From: Patiria pectinifera
Taxonomy: Eukaryota > Echinodermata > Asteroidea > Valvatida > Asterinidae
Assembly (NCBI GenBank): GCA_029964075.1
Contig: CM057135.1
Span: 15,526,863 to 15,590,862, forward strand
DNA: 64,000 nucleotides
Direction: 5' to 3'
The notes under the pieces were generated by a model that worked only from the letters and a program-made list of their open reading frames with translations, was not told where the DNA came from and did no database searches. A program made the position numbers and the translations under genes. Shown one piece after another: positions 11,920 to 23,467 of this stretch (the first letter of the stretch is position 1; each line of letters opens with the position of its first letter).

Positions 11920-13819
11920 CTACTGCGCAATTTTGTGCATGCGTGTTGCAGCGAAATTTCCCTCTTGGAGAAGCTAGCACGCCGGAGAAGTGAGACCGTG
12001 ACACCGGCACGGCCACTGACCGGCTCAACCAATTACCACCAACCGAAAGTTATGTTACGACCGCGAAAACACAACCCTAGAGGGTCAGCCCCTGGGAAAA
12101 GCCGGAGAGCGCTTTGTTCATGCCGACAGATCCACCTAAGCCCTGCCCCTCCCCCTGTACAATTCTGAGATATTATTGGTCGCAGTAACACAAAACCTGT
12201 CAATCATTATGCCACTGGAGCTGCGGCAACTGGGGACAAACAACACAGCTGTCCTGGCCCAAAGCCAGACTTCTACACTAACATGAGGTTGGCTGGCCTC
12301 GGGTATCCTCCGACGTTTTTTTTTTGTTTCAAGCTAAAGTTAAAAAAAAAAAAACTTTCTATATAGAGAGGGGTTGAAGATCGCATGAGGGACATTTTGC
12401 CGGGTGGTTTTAGATGGTCGAAAGAATGCATGGAAGTAAAATAGCATCTACAAAGAAATCCCCCCCCCCTCACACACAAAAAATACACATAATAATTTTG
12501 GGGGGAAATTTCTTTTCTAATTTTTGGGGAAAATGCAAACTTGCAAAGAAAAATGATAAAGGTCTGGCTCAGCTAATCCACCAAAAGTCAACCCACCATT
12601 TCCTTTCACAATATTACAAGACTGAACGGTCAATAATTGACTTCAGGGTCATGCATTTGTAGATAAATCTTGCCTCTTCTTTAATTAACTTGCATTTTTT
12701 TCAACTCGCAGTTAAAACTTAATTATGATAGAAAAGTTTTGTGTTTATTCAGATTACAAGTACACATGAACATAAATTGCATATTTTAAAGTTATCAACA
12801 TAACCATTGCTCTAACAACCTAAAAACCTGGCAATGTATGTGTGATTCTCAGGGGCCTGTTTCGTCAAAATATGCAAAAGATCTGCTTTTCAGGATCTCA
12901 CTTCTTTTTAAATACTTGAGGTTGTCAATAATTCCACAAATTTATAAATACTAGGATATAGCTTTCCCTGTATAAAATATCTGCAAGACTGATTCTCAAA
13001 ATTCAGCTCTCCCTTTTAGAAATCTGCAAATTTTCTAAAAGTGTGGCTTGATCGATTAAAGTTTAGCGTAACAAGATTTGTCAATAATACAGAGAAATTG
13101 GCTCGGCTCGAGGTCATTTCAGATTACTGTGGCATTATGTTATTATTACACATAAAACTAGAGGCAAGGTTTATAGAACATGTCAAGAGGAATTAAGATA
13201 AGCCTCTTGTAAAAACTCTTTTCTTAAAACGCTATGTATAAACGGTTTAAACATGTCTTTAAAGTTAAACAAAATTGCATGTCAGAAACAGATGAACGTC
13301 AACACGAAAACGTTTAAATACTTCTTACTTCCAAAGAAGAACACTCCAAGTTATATGTTGTAGAACTCGTTTTAAGTCTTGAAAAAGTTTTTCAAGCAAT
13401 AACTTGTTACACTTGTGTCACAAAATAAAAAGGATTTTTAATGTCATTCTAACAATACTTGGTCTAAAATGTGAGCAGAACAGAATGTTCTATCCACACC
13501 TCCCAAAAGAGTGTTGAGCCCCTCCTGTCAACCAAACAAAATCTAACCTTATTGGCCCACAACTAATCCTAGTTTTAGCGATAACACCACTTTTATAACA
13601 TATACACAAAGAAAACAAAATAGCCACAACCACGTCTGAGGTAACAAATCCTTCTCTTTTGACAATAAACTATTTCTGTAGCAACATCCATTGGCTCACA
13701 ACTCTGTTTTTCTGCCCTAAACTTTTACCCTGAAAACACAGTATAGCAACGATCTTCAAGTTTGAGGCTCAAAGCAATAACAAATAAGGGTTTGTCGATG
13801 TCTTCGGCAATGTTTATAC
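11920..13819. other. Transposon interior, nothing recognised
   Basis: AT-rich, with poly-T and poly-C runs near 12318, 12345 and 12460. No coding signal. It is the 3' flank of the minus-strand RING gene and may contain its 3' untranslated region, or a further exon if the GAA/GTGAGT site at 13824 is used as a donor. Confidence 0.4.
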
Positions 13820-16595
13820 TCACTTCAAGTCTATTCCAGCCAAGTTGTATATTCCTCGTACAGGGGGCATCTCTGAATACATCCCCATTGGATCATATTC
13901 AACTGGGACTGCCCTACACAGAATACATGACTGCATGTTGTCACATTTCTTTATACATTCATAACAACCTGCCACATTCAAACAACACTTTGTAGTGAGA
14001 ACTGAGTGCTTGCTTGTTTCAAAGCAAATTTTGCATTTGAAAATGGCCGCGATGTCATCTGTACTTTTAGACTTGGACAAGTCCTTGACTAGTTCTTCTA
14101 TTTTCGTCACACCTTTGTAAAGTGACTGAAGTGTTACTGGCGGCGATCCCTCACGAATACGCACCGATTCATTTTCCGACGAGGAAGATGTGGATGTAGG
14201 AAGATTTAACCCCTTCCGTTTGCTTTTGAACCAGTCTGAGGTGCGCACAGCCTTAATCTTCCGATTTGTTCCCCAGTAAGTGCGGCCTGGAGAAGAAAAC
14301 ATATAAATACCATGAAATTTTAGAAAGTTGTATTTATAGTGTTCATAAGGGAATAAATGTGTGCTTGGCTGTCTTAAACAAGTACATTTAAGATCGGCTG
14401 GGCTTTGGAAGATAATGACCTGAGCCAAAGTCAAGGGTCATTATCAGCTTACAAAGCCCACCCGGTCTTAAACAGACTTGTTTAAGGCCGGCCAGGTACA
14501 CTTTTATTCCCATTCATCATTACCTTTGAGCATGCTTTGAGTCAGAAAGTCAAAACAATTAAAAGAAATTATAAATTTCTAACGACTTTTCCAATTTCCA
14601 ACAATCTCGAGTGATGTGACGCACAGCGAGTCGGCTCTATTATTAACTGTTCAAGACCCGCACGTGACGGGCTCTTGACCAATAGGAATGGCTGAACTGT
14701 CTTAGTTATTTATAAATAGCTATTTAACATATATATGATCTGAATTTGTGGAATTGGCACATTGAAGTTATCCTCAAGATGGACTGTAAAGTTTGGTGCC
14801 ATTTTGCCCCTCTATCAAAAATAAACACATTCGATATAAATAACCACATGGAAAATCAATTTATTCCCAGTGAAACGAGTAAATGAATTTAATTTTGACT
14901 CCGAAAGAGTACAGAGTTTTTCCAGTGCAAAAGTCAGTGGGGTTGGGACCTTGGCTGGGTGGAATGCACCAGGGTCAGCGTGTTTCAGAGATACATTGTA
15001 TTAAGGGAGTGGTTACTTGCAGTGGGGTCATGCCAAACATTTTACATTTTTAATCCCAAAAATGAAATTTAAGAGAGCAAGTTCGCAAAATTTTCAATTA
15101 TCATATTTTTTTCTAAATCGGGTTTTTGCTTAGGGCATATCCACCTTTAGCCCCCCTTGGATCTGTAAGTGGTTGACGGTTCAATTTTTTTCTTCAGGGT
15201 TCATCACAAAAGGAACCCCCCCCCAAAAAAACTTTTAAAATAAGCAAGGATTTTTTCCTTGGGGGAGGGGGGACCGTAACCGCAGGCAATCATACTTGAG
15301 ATACTGATAAAGGTTGTTTTACATTGGTACTATTGCTACTGGGTACTACTATTTTCATGCACACTCGAGAATGGCATCATGGTGAGAATAATTATTGAAA
15401 GCATTTGTCTGTCTGAAAAATAATTTTCTCACCTTTAGTGGCAGTCGTATTTTCGATCTCCAGCCCTTTGGAGTCAAGTAGAGTTACTGATCCCTCACTT
15501 TTTGCATGCTTTGAAATAATCAGATTCTTGGATGAGCAGTCTTTTTATATCCCTTGTAGTTGTGTCATTACAGAGCGACAGGGTAGTTGACTTGATCTCA
15601 AGTAAGGCTCCATCAGAAAACTCACAGATAACAAAGTTCTTGGTGAAGGAGCTCTCAGACTTCTCCTTGTGTACTCCCGAAGCCGTGCCTAAAGTTGTAA
15701 AGGAGAAACGGAGAAAAAAAAAATACAATTAAATGTCTACAGTGACAGTACGAGGACGAGTGCAAGTTTTACTCAACTTTGGGGGGGGGGGGGGGTTACT
15801 GGAAACCACCTTCAAAACTTGGGGTGCTGTGAAAGGTGGATATATTTATGTGCTACAAAGTACCGTCGAGGATAATTTCTATTTCATACTGTACAATTTG
15901 GTAAGGATTAGTGCAACTAACAATCTTCATTAAAAAAAACACATTTTAGCATTTTTTTCTCATCAGAATTTTTTCAGCAGTATTGTTGGGGTTTTTTTTT
16001 TGGGGGGGGGGGGCATTTTCAACCACCAAACCCTCCCCTTCCTCCACTCTCCCGAAGCACAATCACTGGTAAAACCCTTCATAGGGAAAAGCTGTGGTTA
16101 TTACGATTCCAATTGTCGTTTTCTTTATAAAATAAAAATTCGAACATCTTTCACATACAAAAAAAACACACCAATGGAACTGTATTTAGGCCTACCTGAT
16201 GAAAATTTTCCCTGTGCCACGTGTGCTAACTTCTTTTGATTGCGGTACCTCTTGGACGGGCCTGGCAAGAAGTCTTCTGCCCCACCATTACCTCCGCCTG
16301 TACTAAAAGCGAATGGATTGAACTTAGGCGCTTGGTTGGGCAACGCGTCCCCAGTTATCTTCCATGTCAAGAAGCTACTCAAATTAAAAGTTCCACTGGA
16401 ACATGGGACGACAACGGAGTCGTCAGAGCCATACAGAATTATGGAGTCTGGTACAAGTTTAAAAATCCGTCCCAGTGTTGTACAAGACATCTGTCCCTTT
16501 TTAAGTTTGAGGAGTCGGTCGTCGTCTGGTCCTTTAACAAGGAAGGTGCCAGTGTCCTGAAAATCTCCCCCGTCACTATCGTATGTCACGTCCAT
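13820..16595 (-). CDS. RING-like protein carried by the transposon, three exons
   Basis: Exon 1 is 16595-16196 (starts MDVTYDSDGGDF, donor CAG/GTAGGC), exon 2 is 15688-15433 (acceptor TTTAG, donor AAAG/GTGAGA), and exon 3 is 14286-13820 (acceptor CTCCAG). All junctions are phase 1 and rebuild Gly codons, which strongly supports a real spliced gene. The product would be about 340 residues. It has a Gly-rich stretch and a KKRYRNQKK-type basic patch in exon 1. A C-terminal Cys-rich module is built on CKIC, KCC, GCYEC and CILC, a RING-type pattern lacking the usual His. One +1 frameshift near 15520 breaks exon 2. RING domains usually act as ubiquitin E3 ligases; that activity is inference here. 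Position inside both inverted repeats makes it transposon cargo, or the element's second gene. The stop at 13820 overlaps a donor-like GTGAGT, so a further exon is possible. Confidence 0.7.
14349..14511. mobile_element. Hairpin MITE in intron 2 of the RING gene
   Basis: GGGAATAAATGTGTGCTTGG... at the left pairs with ...ACACTTTTATTCCC at the right. Inner arms (GGCTGGGCTTTG / CAAAGCCCACC and ATAATGACC / GGTCATTAT) also pair. The whole 163 bases fold into one imperfect hairpin. No convincing target duplication. Confidence 0.65.
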
Positions 16596-17605
16596 CTTGC
16601 TTTGACGAAGAAATAAAAATTAATGTGTATACGGCTAGTGATCTGCCATATAAGTGGTCATGCTAGTTTTACCCAAAAAAACTTTCTCACGCTCCAAATA
16701 GGTGACTGACACCCATGGAACTCAGTGAAAGAGTCGGCTCCCACAAAGCAGCCAAAGAGAAGCGAAATTCCGTTTGATTCGGGCCGACCTCTTTATCACT
16801 ACACGTTACGTAGTATACGTCTTTTGCTTCTCTTACGCCAGTGCCAAATACCATTAGGCAAAAAAAAAAAGCCAGTGCCAAATACCATTAGGCAAAAAAA
16901 AAAAAAAACAAGTCTCCGGTTTCTGGTATGGAGCTTGCCAAAAAAGTGGTGCGGCGACGCGGCTTTTTTTTTTACCTGTTTTTTTTTTGCTTCAAATGTC
17001 GGCTGATGACTGCAAATGGTGCCCGACTAAACTTAGTGCAAATATTATGAGAGACCAGAGAGGCCACATAAAGCTTATTCTCGATCATAACCCCATCTAA
17101 AAACACGCTAAATTGTGCAGCAGCAGAATTCTAGTCAAACCAGTGAGTTTGGCGGTTTTGAGACATCATCTTTCATTGAAAAAAAAAACTTTTTCATTTT
17201 GCCGAAGCGCATAGTTACGGCGACGCGCGCGCATACCAGACTTTTTTTTTGGCCTTACTGGCTACAAATTTCACAAGTTTATAAATATCCATTCGCAACA
17301 CGGGTAAAAAGCTTGGTTTAGGACGAAATTAAATCCCAAAAAATATCCAGGAAGTCGGGGATGACAGAAAAGAGATCCTACAATTTTCCCTGCAGAAAAA
17401 GAATCGGCGAATCTTCGAAATGAAGAAATGAATTTGAATTATTAAACAACGAAAATTTAATAAATAAATAATGCAGCAATTTTATATACATATAACATTT
17501 ACATATTTAGAACGTCGATTATAACTTTGGACGAATGCCCATTATAAAAAATATTGTTTTCAGCCAAGTTCAGAAGCAGGGATAACAGCGGGATCCGGGT
17601 TTTGT
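16596..17605. other. Transposon interior next to the right repeat
   Basis: A 30-base tandem duplication (GCCAGTGCCAAATACCATTA plus an A run) lies at 16841-16906. From about 17440 to 17590 the sequence repeats, in the same orientation, a module also found at about 17878-17985 inside the right inverted repeat (ATAACTTTGGACGA, CAGCCAAGTTCAGAAGCAGG). The rest is AT-rich without genes. Confidence 0.6.
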
Positions 17606-18899
17606 AACTTGAAAACTGATGTGTTTGATTGCAAAGCGGTTTACTGGTCCAAAGGCTTATTCCAGACGTTCCCATTAATATTTTGTAACTTATTTTAAAG
17701 TAATTTCGTACCTTAGCGATAAAATTAGTGAATTTCGAGACAACACTGAGTACCAAAGAAAATATTCAAATTCAAAAAAACAAAAACTAAAACAAATTAA
17801 ACAAAGATTTCCGCCAGGAAAAAAAATATCCGTGAAGTTTGAAGTAACTAATTAATTTTCTTTATTTAAAAATAAATTAATAAATAATGCAGCGAGTTTT
17901 ATTTGTGTTGTGACGTTCAATTATAACTTTGGACGATCGCCCATTATATTTTGTTTTCAGCCAAGTTCAGAAGCAGGGATAAAAATGAGCGAACCAAGAC
18001 GATGCAATAACAGAAAAATCCTGATATTGAAATAAACGAAAACATAGAGCATTGCAAACCCGGATCCGGTCCCCGCAAACACCCCCCCCCGCCCATCTCA
18101 CTAGAGCCAAGCAACCCCTCTAGAAATTACAGACAAGTCCCGCACTCAAATTAAACTGTTAGGCCGGATATACAGGGCAAGTATACGCGCGCACGTGTTC
18201 ATGCTTTTTTTTAATAGAACTGTCAGCGGATTGATGAGTTAGCACAATGTTGACGTAATTGAAAAAGGCGGAGTTACTTGGAACCGTCCATTTTTTGGTA
18301 GGTACTGATACTGATAGCAGCAGCTAACGTTTAATGAGCTCTGTTGGACAGCAGTAAAGGAGAAAAGTGGATTTGTCCAAACTCATGTTCAATCTGCTTT
18401 TCTGCGGGCAGAAAAGACGATTGGCCACTTTTAGACCACCGTGGCAAAAACGTTCGATCTGCTTTCTTAGAAAGCAGAAAAGCAGAAAAGCAGAAAATTG
18501 CAATCGTCCAAAACGTTCAATCTGCTTTTCTGCTAGCAGGAAAGACGATAGCCCGTTTTTAGACCAGTGTGACAAAAAAATGTTCGATTTGCTTTCTTGG
18601 GAAGGAGAAAAGTAGAAAATACGATTTGTTCAAAACGTTCAATCTGCTTTTCTGCTGTTTTAAAAGCAGAAAAGCAGATGGCCACTTTTGAACCGCAACT
18701 GTAGGGTAAAAAGTAAAATCTGCTTTTCTGGTAGCAGGAAAGTAGAAAATAGACAAATGCATTTTGGCAAAACGTTCGATCTGCTTTTCTGCTAGCAGAA
18801 AAGCAGAAAAGCAGAAATATGCATTTTAAAAAAACGTTCGATCTGCTTTTCTGCTGTTTTGAAAGCAGAAAAGCAGATGGGCACTTTTGAACCTCCATA
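17606..18899 (-). repeat. Right terminal inverted repeat
   Basis: This is the reverse complement of 3708-4992. Compared with the left arm it has one extra GCAGAAAAGCAGATCGAACG module (near 18755-18820) and small indels. Both arms contain the same AT-rich inner part with TAATTAATTTTCTTTATT. Confidence 0.9.
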
Positions 18900-18905
18900 C
18901 AGGAG
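18900..18905. repeat. Target site duplication, right copy (CAGGAG)
   Basis: CAGGAG directly follows CCTCCATA, the last bases of the element, and matches 3702-3707 exactly. The codons CAG GAG begin the resumed coding frame. Confidence 0.9.
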
Positions 18906-20523
18906 CCACAAGTCATTCAGTGGATAGCCACCACAGATCTGAAGTTAAAGGAAAAAAGGCAAACCAAAATAAGAAATCTGGGCAATTACCATCACAATGC
19001 TGAAGTACTCCTACTGAATAAAGGTACAATCATATCAGTTCACAGGCCTCACTATGAAGCAGACTACAGACACTACTTGCCCTGCAGTGATTGCAAAGGT
19101 TACTTTGCCTAAGGGGACCTCTGGAGACATGGCTGTAAGCTAAGGGAAGATCAGGAGAATGATGAGAATGAGGATCAACCGCCAAGAAAGAAGAAGAGGC
19201 GAGATTTTGTCAGATTAGGCAGATGTATGCTCCCTACGTCTGATAGGAGTAAACAGGTGCAGAAAATGTATGCAGGCCTCAGGGAAGATGAAGAAGGGGT
19301 TTCCTGTTTCATAAAGGGAGACCCACTCGTAAGAAAGTTGGCCGAAAAACTTACCTTCAAGTTGGGTCATGATGAAGAACAATTTTCCAATGTTAGGGGG
19401 AAACTTGTTAGGGGGAAGTTGGTAGAATAGTTCTGACGTACAGAGAAAAAACACATGAAAAGAATGCCTCACTGAAAGATCTTATCCACCCTCGGAAGTT
19501 TCATGATGTAATATCTGCAACAAGAAAAACGGCAGGATTTGATGAGATCAGTCATCTCTTCCGCACCCCAAGCCTGGCCCTAAACATAGGGCACACACTG
19601 AAAAAAAGCTGCTGGAATTCTCCTGGGAGAAGCCATCAGCAATGAGGATGAGGCCCTTGAAAAAAGAGCTGCAGCATTTATTAAGCTGTGTGACCTTAAC
19701 TGGGAAGACATGGTTTCAACTCATGCACTTAGGACATTGACTGAAAACAAGAGAAACAATCCAAAATATCTCCCTGTGACACGTGATGTTGTCAAGCTTA
19801 CATCATATCTGAAAGGACAGGTAGAACAGGGGAAGAAAAAGCTGTGCAACCCGGTAGATGTAGCACATGTAAAAGATGTCTACAGACAGTTGGCTGAAGT
19901 GACTTTGACTTCAGTTTTGGTGTTCAAAAGGAAGAGATCTGGTGAGGTGTCCAAAATGAAGTTGTCCGACTTTGATAAGTGTAAGAAAGGTGAAGAAGGC
20001 ATCATGATGGAAGGCTTGTCAGGGTGGGAGAAGGAGTTGTGCAAAATTGTCTGGCGCATGGAGATCGTCGGGAAGAGAGGAAGGACTGTACCACTGCTCC
20101 TGACAGAGGACTTGAAACAAAGTATGGACCTTCTCAAGTGCAAAAGAGAACAGGCTGGTGTAATGAATGGAAATAAATTCATGTTTCCAGTCCAGAGTTC
20201 CCTAGGCCATATCAGAGGTTCTGATGTTCTTCGTAAACATGCAGGATTATGTGGAGCTAGCAAGCCTGAGTACCTTAGGTCAACTCGTTTACGTAAGCAC
20301 ATCGGCACTGTTGCACAAGTAATGAACTTGAAGGATCATGAGCAGGACATACTGGCTAATTTCTTGGGTCATGATATCAGGGTTCATAGGGAGTTTTATC
20401 GCCTCCCAGAGCAAACACTACAGGTCGCAAAGGTTTCGAAGGTGCTACTTCAGATGAAAAATGGAAACCTGTCGAGCCTGGTTGGAAGCAGCCTTGATGA
20501 GATCCGTGTAGAGAAAGAAGAAG
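18906..20523 (+). pseudogene. SET-YR gene: second zinc knuckle and tyrosine recombinase domain
   Basis: The frame resumes with PQVIQWIATTDLKLKEKRQ, then a CSDC...LWRHGC knuckle and a basic linker. Then comes a recombinase-like core, intact from 19710 for 271 residues. In that core box I is FKRKRSGEV (Arg near residue 76), box II is STRLRKH (His near 197), LGHD carries His near 221 and HREFY gives the nucleophile Tyr near 230. Lesions: a TAA stop inside the second knuckle (about 19110), a small duplication with frameshift near 19400-19430, and a one-base shift at an A7 run near 19600. The exon ends in phase 1 at GAAGAAG/GTATTT. Tyrosine recombinases cut and rejoin DNA; Crypton elements and their domesticated relatives encode similar proteins. 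Whether this gene was a Crypton-type element or a host gene cannot be decided here. Confidence 0.8.
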
Positions 20524-20754
20524 GTATTTGTTTTCTTTAGTCTATCAAGCCTTTTAGAACATGTTTGGGTAAATTAACTCTGAAATCCGTAATCTTTTTT
20601 TTCCTCTGAAGTTAGAACATGTTTTTTCAATTACCATGTAAAGTAACCTAATGTTTTATGCCTGCTGGAAATGAAGCTTTGTACATTATCTACAGGATGT
20701 CAATTTTCAGGTAATATTTGTTGAGAAATGCATGATCCTTATTTGCTTTTCAGA

Positions 20755-20882
20755 AGGTCCAATGGATGAACCACTACATGAGGATGTCGATCATGAGGAT
20801 GAAGTGCATGTGGGGTCAAAGAAGAAGGGCAGCAGTGGCCAGAAGAAGAATTCACACCACCAGGGAGAAGTACCAATCGGAG
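20755..20882 (+). pseudogene. SET-YR gene, acidic/basic linker exon
   Basis: Bounded by an acceptor (GCTTTTCAG) and a donor (GGAG/GTAAGT), in phase 1 at both ends. It encodes EGPMDEPLHEDVDHEDEVHV followed by a Lys/Ser-rich stretch. Phase and position between the recombinase exon and the C-terminal exon support it. No lesion seen inside it. Confidence 0.7.
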
Positions 20883-22231
20883 GTAAGTTTGAAATATATC
20901 ACTTGGAGACACCAGCTTAGTAACAATCTTGCCAGTTATACTACACAAAGTGATCTTCATCTTGACCCTTGTCTTGACCTATGGGTTACTGAAAAGTTGT
21001 GGTACTGAAAAACACACACAAAAATGACATTCACATAAAGTCATGATGCTTTTTACACAATGTGCATGTTATTTCCGTGTGTTTTGCAGTACTAGGAATT
21101 AACACATAGGTCAAAGACAAGGGTCATCACCTTGCATAGTAAAAACCATTGTTGGCTATGGTGTGGCAGTAGTCAAAGCCTGGATAATGGTTTTTACTTG
21201 TGTAGTGGAGCTGCTAATTAATGGTCATTTTTTTGGCCAAATCGTGCATTTTGTGGTGAAAGCATGACATTTGGCACGTGGGCTCAGTCTAGACAATAAA
21301 TTACAGGATCTTGCTTATTCCAGGGGTGTTTGCCTGATTTTGAAAAAAAGAGGGCGGACAAAATTCAACTCGGAAAACCTCGAACCATTTTTCAGTTACC
21401 TGCCTGCTGCAACGTTTCTGATTTTCAACCCTACAATTATAGTTGGCTTTATACTCAGATTCCAAACAAAATAAACAAGGACAAATTCTTGGATTGAAGG
21501 CCATAGCCTTGAACTTTGTTTTTATTATTAATTGTGCCGGATACCAAAATGTTCTGGGCAAACCGGTCACACACCAAAAAGGGGATACACCTGATCCCAA
21601 CTGTATACTGGGGATACACCTGATCCCAACTACTGGGGATACACCTGATCCCAACCACTGGGGATACACCTGATCCCTACCAATTGGCACCATTGCCTTT
21701 AGCGGGGGTACACAAGACCCAAAGAAAAACCTGTGAATCCCCCCGCCCCAAATTGAGATCTACAATTGTTCATTTTCGAATGTTGTTGCCACCGAACTTA
21801 TTAGTTGCCTGCCATCAAACTGACTGTATGAATTTTAACTTTTTCTGGCCAAAGCAGGTATTTGTAATGTATACCACATACCCAATTATAAACTGTTTAT
21901 ACACAAGTACGATTGTTTAACTCAAGCAAGTAATGAAATCTGACCATTGGTACTTAAAGTCAGAACTGGAATAGCCCTAGGGGTACATCAGGGCACTGTT
22001 ATCACTGCTTGTTACACACATTGTAATTACGCCATAAAAATTCTCAGAAATTCCACAAAACCAGAATTCCATAACATTGTTAAAACCTCATTAAACATTG
22101 TGCACTTGAAATGCAAGGCTATTGGCTGTGTAAATCCCGTCAAAATTAAGCCAAACGCATTTATGCGTCCCAAAGGGAAACACAGCCTATATGCCCCAAT
22201 AAGCCAACATTAAGCCTGCAGCGCAGAGAAA
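20883..22231 (+). other. Start of the last SET-YR intron
   Basis: No exon is visible. It contains a four-copy minisatellite at 21583-21677. The 500 bases before 22232 may include the 3' part of the Ngaro-like element that reads leftward, but I cannot place its end. Confidence 0.45.
21583..21677 (+). repeat. Four-copy minisatellite
   Basis: GGGGATACACCTGATCCCAAC occurs four times with spacers of a few bases (period about 24-29). Copies are nearly identical and contain the near-palindrome GGGAT...ATCCC. Confidence 0.85.
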
Positions 22232-22808
22232 CTAACAAGTGCCCAGAACGGACTGAATGCCTTGGCGCAGGTTCCCCCGAAAGAGACTGTTACCCTGGGG
22301 AGACAGATGGACCCCGTCATACCTATACAACGACGTCTCAGTCCACACAAACTGTGGATGGCATAGGTAATGCGCGCCTAATTTCACACATTGTTTCCTT
22401 GCCCAGCGGTTTAAGGCCTTGCGCTTTCTTTCGAGCGCTGACTGCGATCGCGCACCAAAGTAAAAAAACACGAGGCAAAATGGCAGACCAAATTAAAACT
22501 GTGTGCGGAAAACGCACTGTGCACGAGCTCAGCAGCAGCAGAATTCTCTGACGCATACAGAACTCGTCCATATTTACAAGATCATTTGTACCTACATGAA
22601 TCAGCAGCACTGAGGGGTCAGGCTCGTGTCGTGCTGCCAACATGGGCATCATGTCCCCTAAATGTGCCCCCCTTTTGCCGTGCCAAACAACATCGATGTC
22701 CAGGTCAAGATGGCCAGCTGCCCAATGCACAAGGGAGTCCCCCATGATGAGTGTGGAACCTATACAGGCATTGATGAAGCATACAAGCAACAATATCATT
22801 GTGTACAT
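22232..22808 (-). pseudogene. SGNH/GDSL-type hydrolase of the Ngaro-like element
   Basis: The frame opens at 22808 with a hydrophobic leader (MYTMILLLVCFINACIG). It shows block I as MGDSLVHW, block III as HVGTNDL and block V as YDGVHLSPQGN, the last in a second frame after a one-base shift in a run of seven T (minus strand) near 22463. These blocks carry the catalytic Ser, Asn and Asp/His of SGNH hydrolases, which act as esterases or lipases. It directly follows the recombinase frame. Activity in this copy is doubtful because of the shift, unless that is a sequencing error. Confidence 0.75.
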
Positions 22809-22828
22809 TTTGTATTGTTAACCAAAAA

Positions 22829-23467
22829 TCAATCTGTGTGATTGGGTAATGAACACACCGGGACTGGGCGGATGTAAGTGGAAACTGCGTTAGAACGCCA
22901 GCGACCCATAGCACGAATGTGCTCGACAGAAAAGCCCAAACTAGCCGCAGAACTTGCGGCCCCTATTCGGAATGAGTGCCCACGAATATGGTCATCTGGC
23001 ACATTAGCAAAATTGAGAGCTTTTCGCATAACGGCATTGAACTGATAGCGCGTGAGCGGTGTGCCATCAAAATGACAGAATAGGGGGCCTGTAATCGATG
23101 GGCGGATCTGCAAAAATTCTTAGAGGGCAGAAACTGGGCAAAGGTATGCATTTCCGAATCGTACTATGCTAACGACTTGTGGGGGACCATGTTGATTATT
23201 CTTACTGTGCCTAAAGCTAACAATGATGGATGTAGCAATTTTTTCAGTGTAGCAAATGGAAATATCAGAATCCAATAATACTGACTGTTGAATGCGGTAC
23301 CGAGAAGTCGCAGCAAATTCACCTTCCCGCATAAAACCAAAATAAGCCATCAGAACAATTTCTATCAGGCCATGTGAACAATTTCTGTGTATTTCAGCAA
23401 TTCCGCAGAGCGCCTTAGATGTTTTGTGAGATAAATTGCCATGTAGGTATGGAACGCGGACTGCCAC
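22829..23467 (-). pseudogene. Tyrosine recombinase of the Ngaro-like element (C-terminal part)
   Basis: The reading from about 23400 gives LIEIVLMAYFGFMREGEF with the box I Arg, then a stop TAA at 23118-23120. In the same register follow GHSFRIGAASSAA (box II, H-x-x-R) and IRAMGRWRSNAVSTYIR (Trp and nucleophile Tyr). The N-terminal part of the recombinase is missing, replaced by gag at a short repeat. Such enzymes insert circular cDNA of DIRS/Ngaro elements. The single stop and truncation make it inactive. Confidence 0.8.

Larger units (their letters stand above)
3708..18899. mobile_element. 15.2 kb DNA transposon, IS3EU-like, with long inverted repeats
   Basis: The element begins TATGGAGGTTCAAAAGTG and ends with the reverse complement, CACTTTTGAACCTCCATA. 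It has inverted repeats of about 1.3 kb and a perfect 6-bp duplication, CAGGAG, on both sides. Inside are a plus-strand DDE integrase-like transposase gene and a minus-strand RING-like gene. From memory, IS3EU elements have 6-bp duplications, ends starting TAY and an integrase of this kind, which all fits. It sits inside the coding exon of the SET-YR gene. Both internal genes carry lesions, so this copy is probably not autonomous now. Internal MITEs (11679-11917, 14349-14511) and a possible hAT-like MITE (9999-10673) have added length. Confidence 0.85.

Noticed and set aside
16236-16616. 126-residue plus-strand frame
   Set aside because: It is antisense to exon 1 of the RING gene, whose splice phases fit on the minus strand.
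20732-20960. Antisense 73-residue frame
   Set aside because: It overlaps a phase-matched exon of the SET-YR gene on the other strand.
21583-21677. CRISPR-like array
   Set aside because: Four units with 3-8-base spacers in an animal genome: an ordinary minisatellite.
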